Shown here piece after piece: positions 10,661-19,249 of a DNA stretch of 64,000 nucleotides; positions within the stretch are counted from its first letter, which is position 1; every line of letters starts with the position of its first letter. Location of the stretch: positions 248,001 to 312,000 of the forward strand of contig NZ_BBER01000002.1 of assembly GCF_001312865.1 (NCBI RefSeq), in the 5' to 3' direction. A model generated the notes under the pieces. The model saw only the letters and a list, made by a program, of their open reading frames with translations, was not told where the DNA came from and did not search any database. Source of the stretch: Lacticaseibacillus thailandensis DSM 22698 = JCM 13996. GTDB lineage: Bacteria > Bacillota > Bacilli > Lactobacillales > Lactobacillaceae. Made by a program: the position numbers and the translations under genes.

Positions 10661-11175
10661 ATTTAATTGCCAGTATCGTAGCACGTCCCCGGCGCAGGTG
10701 CAACACCTGGGGCAATTTTTTTTGTGGTAAGTGGTTTTGATTGGGGTAGGGTGATGGCATTGTTACTGCTGGATACCCGCACAGTCTCACCATGACTGCG
10801 CCGTTCGACCACCAGTCTGAAATTGGCGTTAGCGCGTGTGCAATTCAATTCCTGCCTGTGGGGAGAAGCAAGTTTCGGTAGGGGCAACCATGGCTGGCCG
10901 GTGGGGCACAGTTAGTCATATGCCAAAATTTATCATCACCGTGCAATGTTTGTGGTGCACCCCCGTGTGAAAAGCGTTAACATGTACGCCTCGCGGCCAG
11001 CTAGCGGGTTTATTGTGTGTTGGCCACTAGCCATACTATATAGTGGGTCAGATGTCTCCATAACATCAATATCTAGTGTATTCAAGACTTTAATTCAAAA
11101 AAAAGTTTCGCTGCATAATAATCAGCAGTTGTTCTAACAACGAGATTTTTATATAGCGAAGGGGATTTTTTTGCA
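10661..11175. other. Intergenic region between asnA leader and pnuC
   Basis: No protein gene is convincing. It holds the divergent start region for the T-box transcript, a plus-strand terminator-like hairpin (annotated separately) and an AT-rich stretch before pnuC. Short open frames here lack SD sites and family resemblance. Confidence 0.55.
10687..10722 (+). terminator. Terminator-like hairpin with no gene upstream on its strand
   Basis: CAGGTG/CACCTG flanked by CCCC/GGGG pairs is followed by CAATTTTTTTT on the plus strand. The only thing upstream on that strand is the antisense of the T-box leader, so it may stop antisense transcription. Confidence 0.5.
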
Positions 11176-11910
11176 ATGGATTCATCAGAGAACTATTTCC
11201 AGTGGTTGTTCAAGCAGTTAAAGGGTTGGCCACAACAGAATTACTACCTGTTCTGGTTCGCATTGGGCTGCCAGATCATGACCTTGGTTAACGGAAAAAT
11301 TACGGGGTTGACCGTCATTACGTTCTGCGGGACCATGCTCGGGGTGTTGTGTGTGCTGGCCATCAACGCCACTAAGGCCGTCAATGGCTGGTTGGGCCTT
11401 GTCAGTGCTGCCTGCTTCATCATCGTCGGTTTTTCTGCACGCAATTACCTGTCCATCTTTGAACAGATTGCGTACGTGGTCACGCTGGACCTGCCCGTCC
11501 TCATCAGTGTACGGAGCTGGAACGACGACACCAAGAATCACCTGCGCAAGTTTGGGGCCAAGGAATGGGTCATCTCCCTGGCCTTTACCCTGATCGTATG
11601 GGGTTTGAGTGCTTACCTGATCGGTCACCTGACCAACGATCCACGTCCCGTTTATGATGGTTTAGCCTTCTCCATCTCCTTGACTGGTGGGATCGTCTGT
11701 TTCCTGCGTTACAGCAACCAGTACTTCTGGTGGTTGTTCAGTGGGATTGCGCAGCTGGTGCTTTGGGCAATCACCTTTGCTCAGGGCGACGCCAGCCTGG
11801 CCATGGCCATCAACGCCAGCATCTACGTTATCAACGACATCCTGGCCTTCACGGTCAGCCCGTGGTTTAACGCCGGCCGTAAGCGCCTGGGTCTTGACAC
11901 CCTGAAGTAG
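11176..11910 (+). CDS. pnuC: Nicotinamide riboside/mononucleotide transporter, PnuC family
   Basis: Membrane carrier for an NAD+ precursor (nicotinamide riboside in characterised PnuC proteins), 244 residues with about seven hydrophobic segments. Family features include an early WFALGCQIMTL segment, the tryptophan-rich GLAFSISLTGG ... RYSNQYFWWLFSG block and the C-terminal INDILAFTVSPWF. It is intact. The SD GAAGGGG precedes the ATG, and the -10 region upstream is AT-rich. The next gene, a deoxynucleoside kinase, is 124 bases away with its own SD and may be separately transcribed. Confidence 0.9.
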   Translation: MDSSENYFQWLFKQLKGWPQQNYYLFWFALGCQIMTLVNGKITGLTVITFCGTMLGVLCVLAINATKAVNGWLGLVSAACFIIVGFSARNYLSIFEQIAYVVTLDLPVLISVRSWNDDTKNHLRKFGAKEWVISLAFTLIVWGLSAYLIGHLTNDPRPVYDGLAFSISLTGGIVCFLRYSNQYFWWLFSGIAQLVLWAITFAQGDASLAMAINASIYVINDILAFTVSPWFNAGRKRLGLDTLK

Positions 11911-12034
11911 TACTCATTGATCTGTAATTGGTACTACCAATTTACGGCAAAACTGGTAAAGTGAATAAGGTACATTTGAAGCGGGCGGCGTGCTCGCTTT
12001 TGGTAGTTAACAAGAAAAAGGCGAGGACTAGAAC

Positions 12035-12751
12035 ATGATTTATATTCTTGGTAGTATCGGCGCAGGTAAGACGTCGCTGACAAAATTGCTGTCCGCAGAC
12101 TTAGGGACACCAGCTTATTATGAAGACGTAGAAGGCAACGGCATGATTGCCAAGATGTTGCAAAAGTTTTACGCAGCTGGTGAAGATAGTCGTAAAACGA
12201 CCGGGACGATTTTGCAGATTGCGTTCCTGACGTTCCGCTATCAGCAGTTGAAGAAGGCCGTCATGCAGGAAAACGCCGTGCTGGATTCCTCCCTAGAGTC
12301 AGACTTCGTGATGGCTTCCCAGTTACACCAGAACGGTGAAATTGATGACGTAGACTTCAACATCTACGTGACCTTGTCACAAGAAATGCAAGCCAACGTC
12401 AACGGGAGCCCGTGGAACGGGTTACCAGACCTCGCCGTTTACCTGCAAATTGACCCTGACCATGAAATTGACGAGATTCAACACCGTGGCCGGGAAATGG
12501 AAGACATCCGGGAGAAGCCGGAACTGGTTTCTTACTACAACCGGGTCAACAAGGCGTACCGCGAATGGTCTAAGGGCTACACGCGTTCCACGCTCTTAAC
12601 TGTCGACCGCGACAAGTACGACTTTGTGAACGACCTTGCTGACCGGAACACGGTCTTGAACCAGATCGAACAGCAGCTGGTTGATTTGGGCAAGCTGTCT
12701 CCACAGCGCTTTGCTGAAATCAAGGAGCACCGGACCGTGCCCGTCGAATAA
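12035..12751 (+). CDS. Deoxynucleoside kinase
   Basis: Phosphorylates deoxyribonucleosides (deoxyadenosine, deoxyguanosine or deoxycytidine in lactobacillar relatives) in the salvage pathway to dNTPs. The protein is 238 residues and intact. The P-loop GSIGAGKTSLT is at residues 6-16. It has a LDSSLESD block near the catalytic DRS-type motif and the arginine-rich lid HRGREMEDIR. Lactobacilli often carry two adjacent deoxynucleoside kinases; here there is one, so the base preference cannot be given. The start ATG is preceded by GGCGAGGA. A terminator follows. Confidence 0.92.
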   Translation: MIYILGSIGAGKTSLTKLLSADLGTPAYYEDVEGNGMIAKMLQKFYAAGEDSRKTTGTILQIAFLTFRYQQLKKAVMQENAVLDSSLESDFVMASQLHQNGEIDDVDFNIYVTLSQEMQANVNGSPWNGLPDLAVYLQIDPDHEIDEIQHRGREMEDIREKPELVSYYNRVNKAYREWSKGYTRSTLLTVDRDKYDFVNDLADRNTVLNQIEQQLVDLGKLSPQRFAEIKEHRTVPVE

Positions 12752-12764
12752 TAACGTTAATTGT

Positions 12765-12822
12765 AGGGGTGCCATTCCGCCACCGGTTTAACCGGTAGCA
12801 TGCGGGGCGGTGCCCCTTTTTT
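12765..12822 (+). terminator. Rho-independent terminator with inner palindrome
   Basis: AGGGGTGCC and GGTGCCCCT form an imperfect outer stem, with CCGGTTTAACCGG inside, followed by T6, directly after the kinase gene. Confidence 0.75.
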
Positions 12823-12954
12823 AATGCGCGCGCCCAGTGCACGCGTGGTGCCGTTTTTTTAATGTTTTTTTGTCGTTGATAAGTCCCGATGATTCGCTAT
12901 AATGTGGTGGATAATTTACCGTGAGCAGTCAATCGCGGTACGGGGAGACGAAAA

Positions 12955-14064
12955 GTGATGTTGGCAGTAACTGGCTTTACTTGGGTCGTGATGACCTTTT
13001 TCAGCGTGGCGTTTATCGCTCTATTGCAGCAATTGATGCACTGGATCGATTGGGACGTTGAAGAAACGGTCACCTGGCCGTGGCGTCACGAACTGGCGTA
13101 TACCGCCTTCTTAGCGGTAACGACGACGGTTATTTTGAGTATGGTCGACGTGTTGCCACTGCATACGGTGGGGTTAATTTTGACCAACTGCGTGTTGCTG
13201 ATCATGACGACGTACAATAACGTGATTATGACGTTGCGGAACAAATTACTGGCGACCGGTTGGACCTTCGCGTTGATCAGCGTACATTTTGGTACCATCA
13301 GTTGGACCGTGACGCTCCTGTTTATCGGGTACGCATTATTGCTATGGTTAGAACAGTTACGGTTTGTGCCGTTTGACACGCACCCCGTGGTCACCATCTT
13401 GGTGCAAGTATACCTGGGCGCAGGTTTCTGGGTGCTGGCCGACCCGACCTACCGGTTGCAGGGTAATCTGCTCGTTTTGCTCGTCAGCTTTGGCCTGAGC
13501 GTAGTTGCCTGCTATGTTTTCACGGTACTGTTGCATAACGACCACGTCAGCAGCATGGACAGTGCCCGCAATGCTCGCACGGACGGGCTGACGGGAGCCC
13601 GTAACTGGATGAGTTTTCGTGATGATACCCTGCAATTATTCCAAAGTGGCACGCCGTACGTCATTATCGCTCTGGATATTGACCACTTTAAGCAGATCAA
13701 CGATACGTACGGGCACTTGGTGGGTAACCGTACCCTGGTGAGCTTTAGTAGCACCATGCAGATGCTGCTTAGCGACGTGGATGCCCGGGCACGGCTCTAC
13801 CGCACGGGCGGCGAGGAGTTTATGGTGGTGTTGCCCGAGACCACGCTGGCGACGGCGCGGGGGTTGGCGGAACGCTGCCAGTTTGCTATCCGCCAATTGC
13901 AGATACGTACCGATGATGGGCAAGTGGTCCGCATAACCGCATCGCTCGGGATTAGTGCCACTGTCCCCGGTGATGAACGGGCCAACGCGGTGTTCCGCCG
14001 CGCCGATGGTCAATTGTACCGGGCTAAGCAGGGCGGCCGCGACCGCATCGTGGGTGGTCGATAA
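12955..14064 (+). CDS. Membrane diguanylate cyclase (GGDEF), intact
   Basis: Membrane enzyme making c-di-GMP from two GTP. It has 369 residues: six to seven hydrophobic segments to about residue 200, then a GGDEF domain with ARTDGLTGARNWMSF, LDIDHFKQINDTYGHL and RTGGEEFMVVLP, closing with RRADGQLYRAKQGGRDRIV. The active-site GGEEF is complete, and no RxxD inhibitory site precedes it. The membrane part is of the 5TM/MASE-like kind, which probably senses a signal at the membrane. The start is GTG 12955 or ATG 12958 behind GGGGAGA. It is the only GGDEF gene of the block that reads through without correction. Confidence 0.92.
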   Translation: MMLAVTGFTWVVMTFFSVAFIALLQQLMHWIDWDVEETVTWPWRHELAYTAFLAVTTTVILSMVDVLPLHTVGLILTNCVLLIMTTYNNVIMTLRNKLLATGWTFALISVHFGTISWTVTLLFIGYALLLWLEQLRFVPFDTHPVVTILVQVYLGAGFWVLADPTYRLQGNLLVLLVSFGLSVVACYVFTVLLHNDHVSSMDSARNARTDGLTGARNWMSFRDDTLQLFQSGTPYVIIALDIDHFKQINDTYGHLVGNRTLVSFSSTMQMLLSDVDARARLYRTGGEEFMVVLPETTLATARGLAERCQFAIRQLQIRTDDGQVVRITASLGISATVPGDERANAVFRRADGQLYRAKQGGRDRIVGGR

Positions 14065-14200
14065 GCTGACCCATGTTAAAATGAACTGCGAGTATGAGTG
14101 CATGCCGCAATGGTGGTGCCAATGAGTGATTGGCAGGGTACTTTGAACGCTGCGACCCGCAGCACCAACGGAACGGTCAGGATAGAACGGAGGTAGCAGT

Positions 14201-15034
14201 GTGCGTAAAATCGAAAGCAAGGCCCAGATGGTGGCGGCGCAAGGACCGCTGTTTGCTTGTCCCGTGTGCCACGCACCGTTGACGATGGTTGGCACCAGTC
14301 TGGTGTGCCCACAGCACCACCAATTTGATCTGGCCAAAAAGGGGACCGTCAACTTTCTCAACGCCCCGGTGGCCACCGAGTACGGCACGGCCATGCTGGC
14401 AGCCCGACGGCGGGTCTTGCAGGCGGGGTTCTTTGATCCTTTCGTGACGCGCATTGCGTCTGCGTTGACGCCGGACGATCGGTTCCTCGATATCGGTTGC
14501 GGTGAAGGGACGCCCACCGTTAAATTGGCGGCGCACGGAGCGACGGGTATCGGCTTCGACATTTCGGCACCAGCCATCAATTTGGCCGGGGCGCTTGATA
14601 GCACGGTGTTCTTCTGCGTGGCGGACCTGGCACGACTGCCGTTTTTGGCGCAGACGTTCAGCGCCATCATCGACCTCTTTTCGCCTGGTGCTTACGCGGA
14701 GTTCAACCGGGTGTTACGCCCCGGTGGCCGGATCTTCAAGATTATTCCGGACGCAGATTATTTACGGGAGCTGCGCCAAGGCCTATACGCCGGTACGCCC
14801 AAAGGCAGTTACAGTAACGCCAAAGTATTGGACCGGTTCCTGGAGGTCTATCCTCACGCCACGGTGACGCCGATTACTTATGACTTTGCGGTGACACCGG
14901 CACTGTTTGCTGACGTGGTGGCAATGACGCCGCTGACGTGGCAAGCCCCGGTGGATGCCAAAACCGCGCTCCTGGCGACGCCACCAGCCAGTGTGCACGT
15001 GGCGGTAGATTTATTGCAAGTGCAGGTAGATTAG
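14201..15034 (+). CDS. rlmA: 23S rRNA (guanine-N1)-methyltransferase, RlmA type
   Basis: SAM-dependent methyltransferase of the RlmA family, which modifies G745 or G748 in 23S rRNA helix 35. The protein is 277 residues. The N-terminal zinc ribbon is visible as CPVC and CPQHH. KKGTVNFL follows, then the SAM-binding FLDIGCGEG motif at about residue 98 and FDISAPAI. Late motifs include FSPGAYAEFNRVLRPGG. The choice between G745 and G748 cannot be read from sequence. The start is GTG behind GGAGGTAGCA. The downstream acetyltransferase starts 12 bases after the stop, so the two are co-transcribed. Confidence 0.9.
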   Translation: MRKIESKAQMVAAQGPLFACPVCHAPLTMVGTSLVCPQHHQFDLAKKGTVNFLNAPVATEYGTAMLAARRRVLQAGFFDPFVTRIASALTPDDRFLDIGCGEGTPTVKLAAHGATGIGFDISAPAINLAGALDSTVFFCVADLARLPFLAQTFSAIIDLFSPGAYAEFNRVLRPGGRIFKIIPDADYLRELRQGLYAGTPKGSYSNAKVLDRFLEVYPHATVTPITYDFAVTPALFADVVAMTPLTWQAPVDAKTALLATPPASVHVAVDLLQVQVD

Positions 15035-15046
15035 GGGGCATTGGCA

Positions 15047-15550
15047 ATGGGCAAAATTGAATGGCGACCGGTGCGGTCCATGGCGGATCGGCACACGGTT
15101 TTGGACCTGTATCAGGGAGCAGCAGAGTATTTCCGCAACAATGGTGATCCGTACCCAGACCGGGCGATGGTGGAGCATGATAGGACTGCCCGTCCGGACA
15201 ACGTGCCAGCCGACCAAAAGCACTTTGGTATTTTGCAATTGGCTGGCGCGAATATCGGCGTGTTGGACTTACTGGATGGCTACCCCGACGCGCAGACGGT
15301 GTATATTGGCTTACTGCTACTACCAGCGCAGTACCAACACCAGGGTCTGGGTACGCGCGTGGTGACCGGATTGGCCCAGCATTTTGCTGCCGCTGGTCGT
15401 CGGCAATTGCGGGTGGCCGTTGTGACCACTAACCAAGCGGTCCGGTCGTTCTGGCTAGAACGTGGGTTCCAGGTGGTGGGTCAAAGCCGGGCGGCGCTGA
15501 CGCCGCGAAACATCCAGACCGTGGACGTAATGGATTTATCACTCAAATAG
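15047..15550 (+). CDS. GNAT-family N-acetyltransferase
   Basis: Acetyl-CoA-dependent N-acetyltransferase, about 167 residues, substrate unknown. The acetyl-CoA binding motif is in LLPAQYQHQGLGTRVV (Q/R-x-x-G-x-G/A form), followed by TNQAVRSFWLERGFQVVGQ, typical of the GNAT C-terminal half. It lies directly downstream of rlmA with its SD inside the rlmA stop region (TAGGGGG), which suggests coupling. A terminator hairpin follows. Confidence 0.85.
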   Translation: MGKIEWRPVRSMADRHTVLDLYQGAAEYFRNNGDPYPDRAMVEHDRTARPDNVPADQKHFGILQLAGANIGVLDLLDGYPDAQTVYIGLLLLPAQYQHQGLGTRVVTGLAQHFAAAGRRQLRVAVVTTNQAVRSFWLERGFQVVGQSRAALTPRNIQTVDVMDLSLK

Positions 15551-15560
15551 TTTTTATCCG

Positions 15561-15609
15561 AGGTGCTTGGTAGTACGTTTTTTTCGACGTGCTACGGAGC
15601 ACCTTTTTA
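15561..15609 (+). terminator. Rho-independent terminator
   Basis: AGGTGCT pairs with AGCACCT, with partial inner pairing around a T-rich loop, followed by TTTTT. Confidence 0.75.
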
Positions 15610-15918
15610 GTTTTATGGACCACATTCGGCGCGGGGATGGGTACACCAGGTGCAAGCACCACGTGGCGGATTTTATGGTTGGTATCCACCACTACCCGTG
15701 CTTAGTGCCAAGCTGAGGTTAATTTGGTCTAGTTACTTGGTACATACGCAATGGCGTTAGGCCGGGGACTAGCGCCCATATTGACAAAATTGGGCTGGAC
15801 CAAAATTTATGAAAAATGGTAAAGAAAGCGGTACCGGGTGGCCGGGGCTGACCAGCCGTGGCACAATTAAGCTATCTAGTAATCACAATTACTTGCTTGA
15901 GTGAGAGGGGTTGGCAGC
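15610..15918. other. Intergenic region, no gene seen
   Basis: About 300 bases without a convincing open frame or known RNA. A short palindrome (GGTGCAAGCACC) near 15650 and a GGCCGGGGCTGACCAGCC repeat near 15840 are the only structures noticed. Confidence 0.5.
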
Positions 15919-16620
15919 ATGGTTGAACTTTGGGTAGCACGGCACGGCCAGACTGAATACAACGTGCGTGGCATTGTGCAGGGGATCGTGGATTCACCGC
16001 TGACCACCAGCGGTATCAACGATGCCATGGCGCTCGGGCGCGGATTGGCGGCTGCGGGCATCAACTTTGATGCCGCCTACAGCAGCAACTTACGCCGCGC
16101 GGTGGAGACGGCCAATCTGGCCCTCACGGCGGCACACCAACGGCTAACGGTGCACAAGTGGTTTGGCCTGCGGGAACAAAGCTTTGGTGTATTTGAAGGC
16201 CACAGCGAAGCGCAACGCGCCGCCGCGATGATCGAGCTGACCAAGAGCACCGACCGCTTTGGGCAACCCGAGTTTACCGTGGACCAGGTGGCCGAGTTAT
16301 CCCACGTGGCTAACTGTCGGTGGGGCATGGGTGGTACGGAGAGCGTCGCCACTATTCAGTAACGTTTTAACGACACTGTGGGCATCATCGCCCAACGTGC
16401 CGCTGCGACCCACCAGGACAACGTGCTGTTAGTTAGTCACGGGGCCGTGATTTGGTTGTGGCTGGCTAGCTTGGGCATGCCGATGGACAGTGCCGCCATT
16501 GGTAATGCGGCCGTCGCTCACGTCAGTTACACGCAAGGGGCGTTTCGATTGCGTAGCTATAATGACCGCCGCTTTGTGTTGGCCGGCGCCGAGCGGTGGG
16601 ACAACGCGATTATGGGGTAA
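15919..16620 (+). pseudogene. Histidine phosphatase copy 2, interrupted by in-frame TAA
   Basis: Paralogue of the phosphatase at 7138-7851, with the same start MVELW, RHGQTEYN at residues 8-15, SSNLRRAVETA, GLREQSFGVFEG and, after the break, LLVSHGAVIWLW and YNDRRF. A TAA at 16360-16362 interrupts it in frame (TIQ-stop-RFNDTV); copy 1 has LKRFNQA there, so a lysine codon has become TAA. This is a base change, not a run-length shift like those elsewhere in the window, so it may be a true nonsense mutation. The ATG at 15919 has the SD GAGAGGGG; a GTG at 15901 is less likely. Confidence 0.8.
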
Positions 16621-16622
16621 TT

Positions 16623-16670
16623 AAAAAGGTAGTACATTCATTCATTGAGTGGACGTACTACCTTTTTTTT
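16623..16670. terminator. Bidirectional terminator
   Basis: A 13-bp stem (AAAAAGGTAGTAC with GTACTACCTTTTT), with T runs on both strands, lies between convergent genes. Confidence 0.88.
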
Positions 16671-16675
16671 GATTG

Positions 16676-18419
16676 TTAAACGATGCGTGGTAAGACGGAA
16701 CGGCTAAAGTAATAACCCTGACCGTACTTAATGCCCATGGTGCGGGCTAGCTTCAAGTCGCGGTCGGAATCGATGCCGTGCATGACGAACGGCAAGTGGT
16801 GACTTTCCGCCAGGTTCCGCCATTCGCTGATCTTGGCGAACTGCGTGGGTGAGTACCCATCCGGTCCCGGTTGGTCCATCGTGAACTTCACCATGTCAAC
16901 CTGATCGATCACGGCGCAAGCGTCGGCGTAGGAAATGTCCCAGCCGGTGTTGGCCAAAGCAATGTGGATACCGTACTGGCGGTAGTCACGTGCCACCTGG
17001 AGGAACGTGGCTTGGTCGGGGATAGCAGTTAGCTCGATGGTAAACGTCACGTTGGCGTCGCGGTTGAATTCAATCAGTCCGTCGTGGATGGCGGTCGTTT
17101 GTAACTCGGCCAACGAGAAGTCGCCGTTGAGGCGGTGTACGGACAGTTGCTCGGCTACGTGCATCAAGATGTGGGTCAACGTAGAAGCACCCACGTTGAA
17201 GTCGTCGGCTCTGCGCCACTCGCCATCATCGTAGGTCCGTAAGCGTAATTCGCTCGCAAAGACGTCAGCGGTATTGATGTTGACGATGGGCTGCGTGTAA
17301 AACGCGTACGTCAGCGTGACTTCGCGCAGGTGACTGGTTTCCGGTGTTTGGTCGTTCATGGTGATACAGTCGCGGCCACGTTGTTTGGACAGGTACAGGT
17401 TATGGTCAGCCCGTTGAATGATATCGTTCACCGACTGGTCACCGGGGTGCCATTCCGTCATGCCCATGGAGACGGTGAGGCGGTTGCTACGTCCGTGGTA
17501 ATCAAAGTGGGCGCGGCGGACGGTTTCCAAACATTGCTGGGCCGTTGGTAGGAACTCGTCAGTAGTCTGGCCTGGCAACAAGACGGCAAATTCTTCGCCG
17601 CCGGTACGGTAGAGGCGGTAGTTCGCGTCAACGTCCTGCAAGAAGTCCTCCAATAGGGCCGCCATGTGGATCAATGCGGCGTCACCAGCGGGGTGGCCGA
17701 AGGTATCGTTGACGTTTTTAAAGTTGTCGATGTCCATGGCGAGGATGGTCATAGGTGCGTGATGTTGTTGGGCGTCGGCAAATTCCTGGTTGGCGTCGGC
17801 GCGAAACTTGCTGAGGCTACCCGCGTTAGTCAAAGTGTCGTAGTTGACCTTGGCAGCCAACGCTTCTTTGGCCTGGGCCTCACGCTGATCGTGGGACCAC
17901 GTGATGAAGGCGTAAGCATTCATGACGAGGTACATCAAGGAGTAACGCACCTGGATGGCGATGGTGGTCCCAGGCATGTGGTACCAGAACAGGCAGCAGA
18001 GCCATAGGGCAAAGATGGTGTTGGCCCACCAGCGGTAGTGCACCGTATTGCGGATGGGGTAGACCACGGCGGCGGTGAGTGCCAATAGGGTACCAACAGC
18101 TAATGCGGTCGGGTCCAACCACGGGTGGTTGACCCACCAAAAACCGAAGATGACTAGCCACCGCAGTACGTAGTGCGGTGCAGCTAGATCATCCGCTAAG
18201 ACTGGGTACGCAATAATCAGTAATTGTAAGCTCATGTACAGGTGCTGGCCGGTGGGCACGGTCATGATGAGGGCTTGCAGCAGCAGCGCAATCACGATGG
18301 TGACCAGCGCCTGCGGAACGGGGGTGAGCCGACGGTACCAGGGGGCGTTGCACATGGCCATGTACCCAGCCACAAAAAAAGGAACCTAACAAAATGTGGC
18401 CAAGCCAGATGCTGAGCAT
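16676..18419 (-). CDS. Membrane GGDEF-EAL protein (active-looking cyclase, degenerate EAL), N-terminal frameshift
   Basis: About 580 residues: several membrane segments, a GGDEF domain (NYDTLTNAGS, MDIDNFKNVNDTFGHP, RTGGEEFAVLLP), then an EAL domain. The EAL half keeps Glu in SELRLR and Gln in GQGYYF, but has ANTG for the Asp-Asp pair and GIDSD for the late Glu. It is probably non-catalytic. The open frame begins at 18373, but the A7 run (plus strand 18374-18380) hides the true start. With six, the N-terminus reads MLSIWLGHILLGSFFVAGYM from ATG 18419, behind AAGGGGG. It has the same domain plan as the protein at 5160-7034. Confidence 0.83.
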
Positions 18420-18524
18420 GTTGTTTTTCCCCCTTAGCAACGATGTAGTGTCTAGTTCTAAATCTACTCGTTCCCAGCGGTATGTAAACGAGCAAATGAA
18501 TGGATGCGGCTAATCAGTAGGAAA

Positions 18525-19048
18525 TTAAAGCATTAATTGGTACACATTGCGCAGATCTTGCGGGTCGTTATCCATGCGCACCACGCCTGAGTAAGTAAAA
18601 CCGGCTTTGAGCAGTACGTGCTGCATCCGCTTATTTTTAACGTGGGTGTCAATGCGCATTTCGCGGAAGTCTAAGCGGTACGCCTCACTGGTAAGATTGC
18701 TGAAAAAGAGGTCACCCAAGTGGCACCCGCGTGACCAGGGGCGATAGCAATGCGGTGAATGGTGGCGTAGTGGTCACTAGTGCCGGGTTGCCAGGCGCCG
18801 TCGTAAATGGTGGCGTAGTTAGGGTCGGCAGCCTGGAATAAGGTAGCGGTGCCCACGATTGCGTGGTTCGCGATGAGCAGGTAGGTGTACTGGCGGTCAA
18901 TGTCTCGGGTCACGTCGTCCTTGGTGGGATAGGCGCCCTGCCACTGGGGGATGCCGTCCGCGGCGAGCAGGTGCTTCGCCTGCTGGATGATGTCCATAAT
19001 GGCGGGCACATCAGTGGTGGCGGCCAGACGAATCATTACACTAGTCAT
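18525..19048 (-). CDS. GNAT-family N-acetyltransferase, frameshifted
   Basis: Acetyl-CoA-dependent acetyltransferase of about 174 residues, substrate unknown. The N-terminal part MTSVMIRLAATTDVPAIMDI runs to HRIAIAPGHAG. There the CCC run at 18726-18728 (GGG on the coding strand) lacks one base. With four, the frame continues GCHLGDLFFSNLTSEAYRL, then MRIDTHVKNKRMQHVLLKAGF, the classic GNAT C-terminal block. The ATG at 19048 is preceded by GGAGGT. It stands alone between two divergent stretches. Confidence 0.8.
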
Positions 19049-19249
19049 ACTGTGATACCTCCAACAAAAATATATGCCCCCATTCTACTCCATGTTCGCC
19101 CCGGCCGCGCCACAACTGTGTGATTACTGTATACCGGCACTGGTAGGGGGAGTGGTCTGGGGCACTGCGGCTTTCCCAATGAGGGCGATTAGTGGTAAAT
19201 TACAAGTAATTGCCATTTTCACAGTCTAGTTTTCATTCGGAGGTTAATC

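Noticed and set aside
10946-11137. Short plus-strand frame before pnuC
   Set aside because: No SD, low-complexity sequence and no family resemblance.
13636-14670. Long minus-strand frame spanning a GGDEF gene and rlmA
   Set aside because: It crosses two well-supported genes on the other strand and has no recognisable domain.
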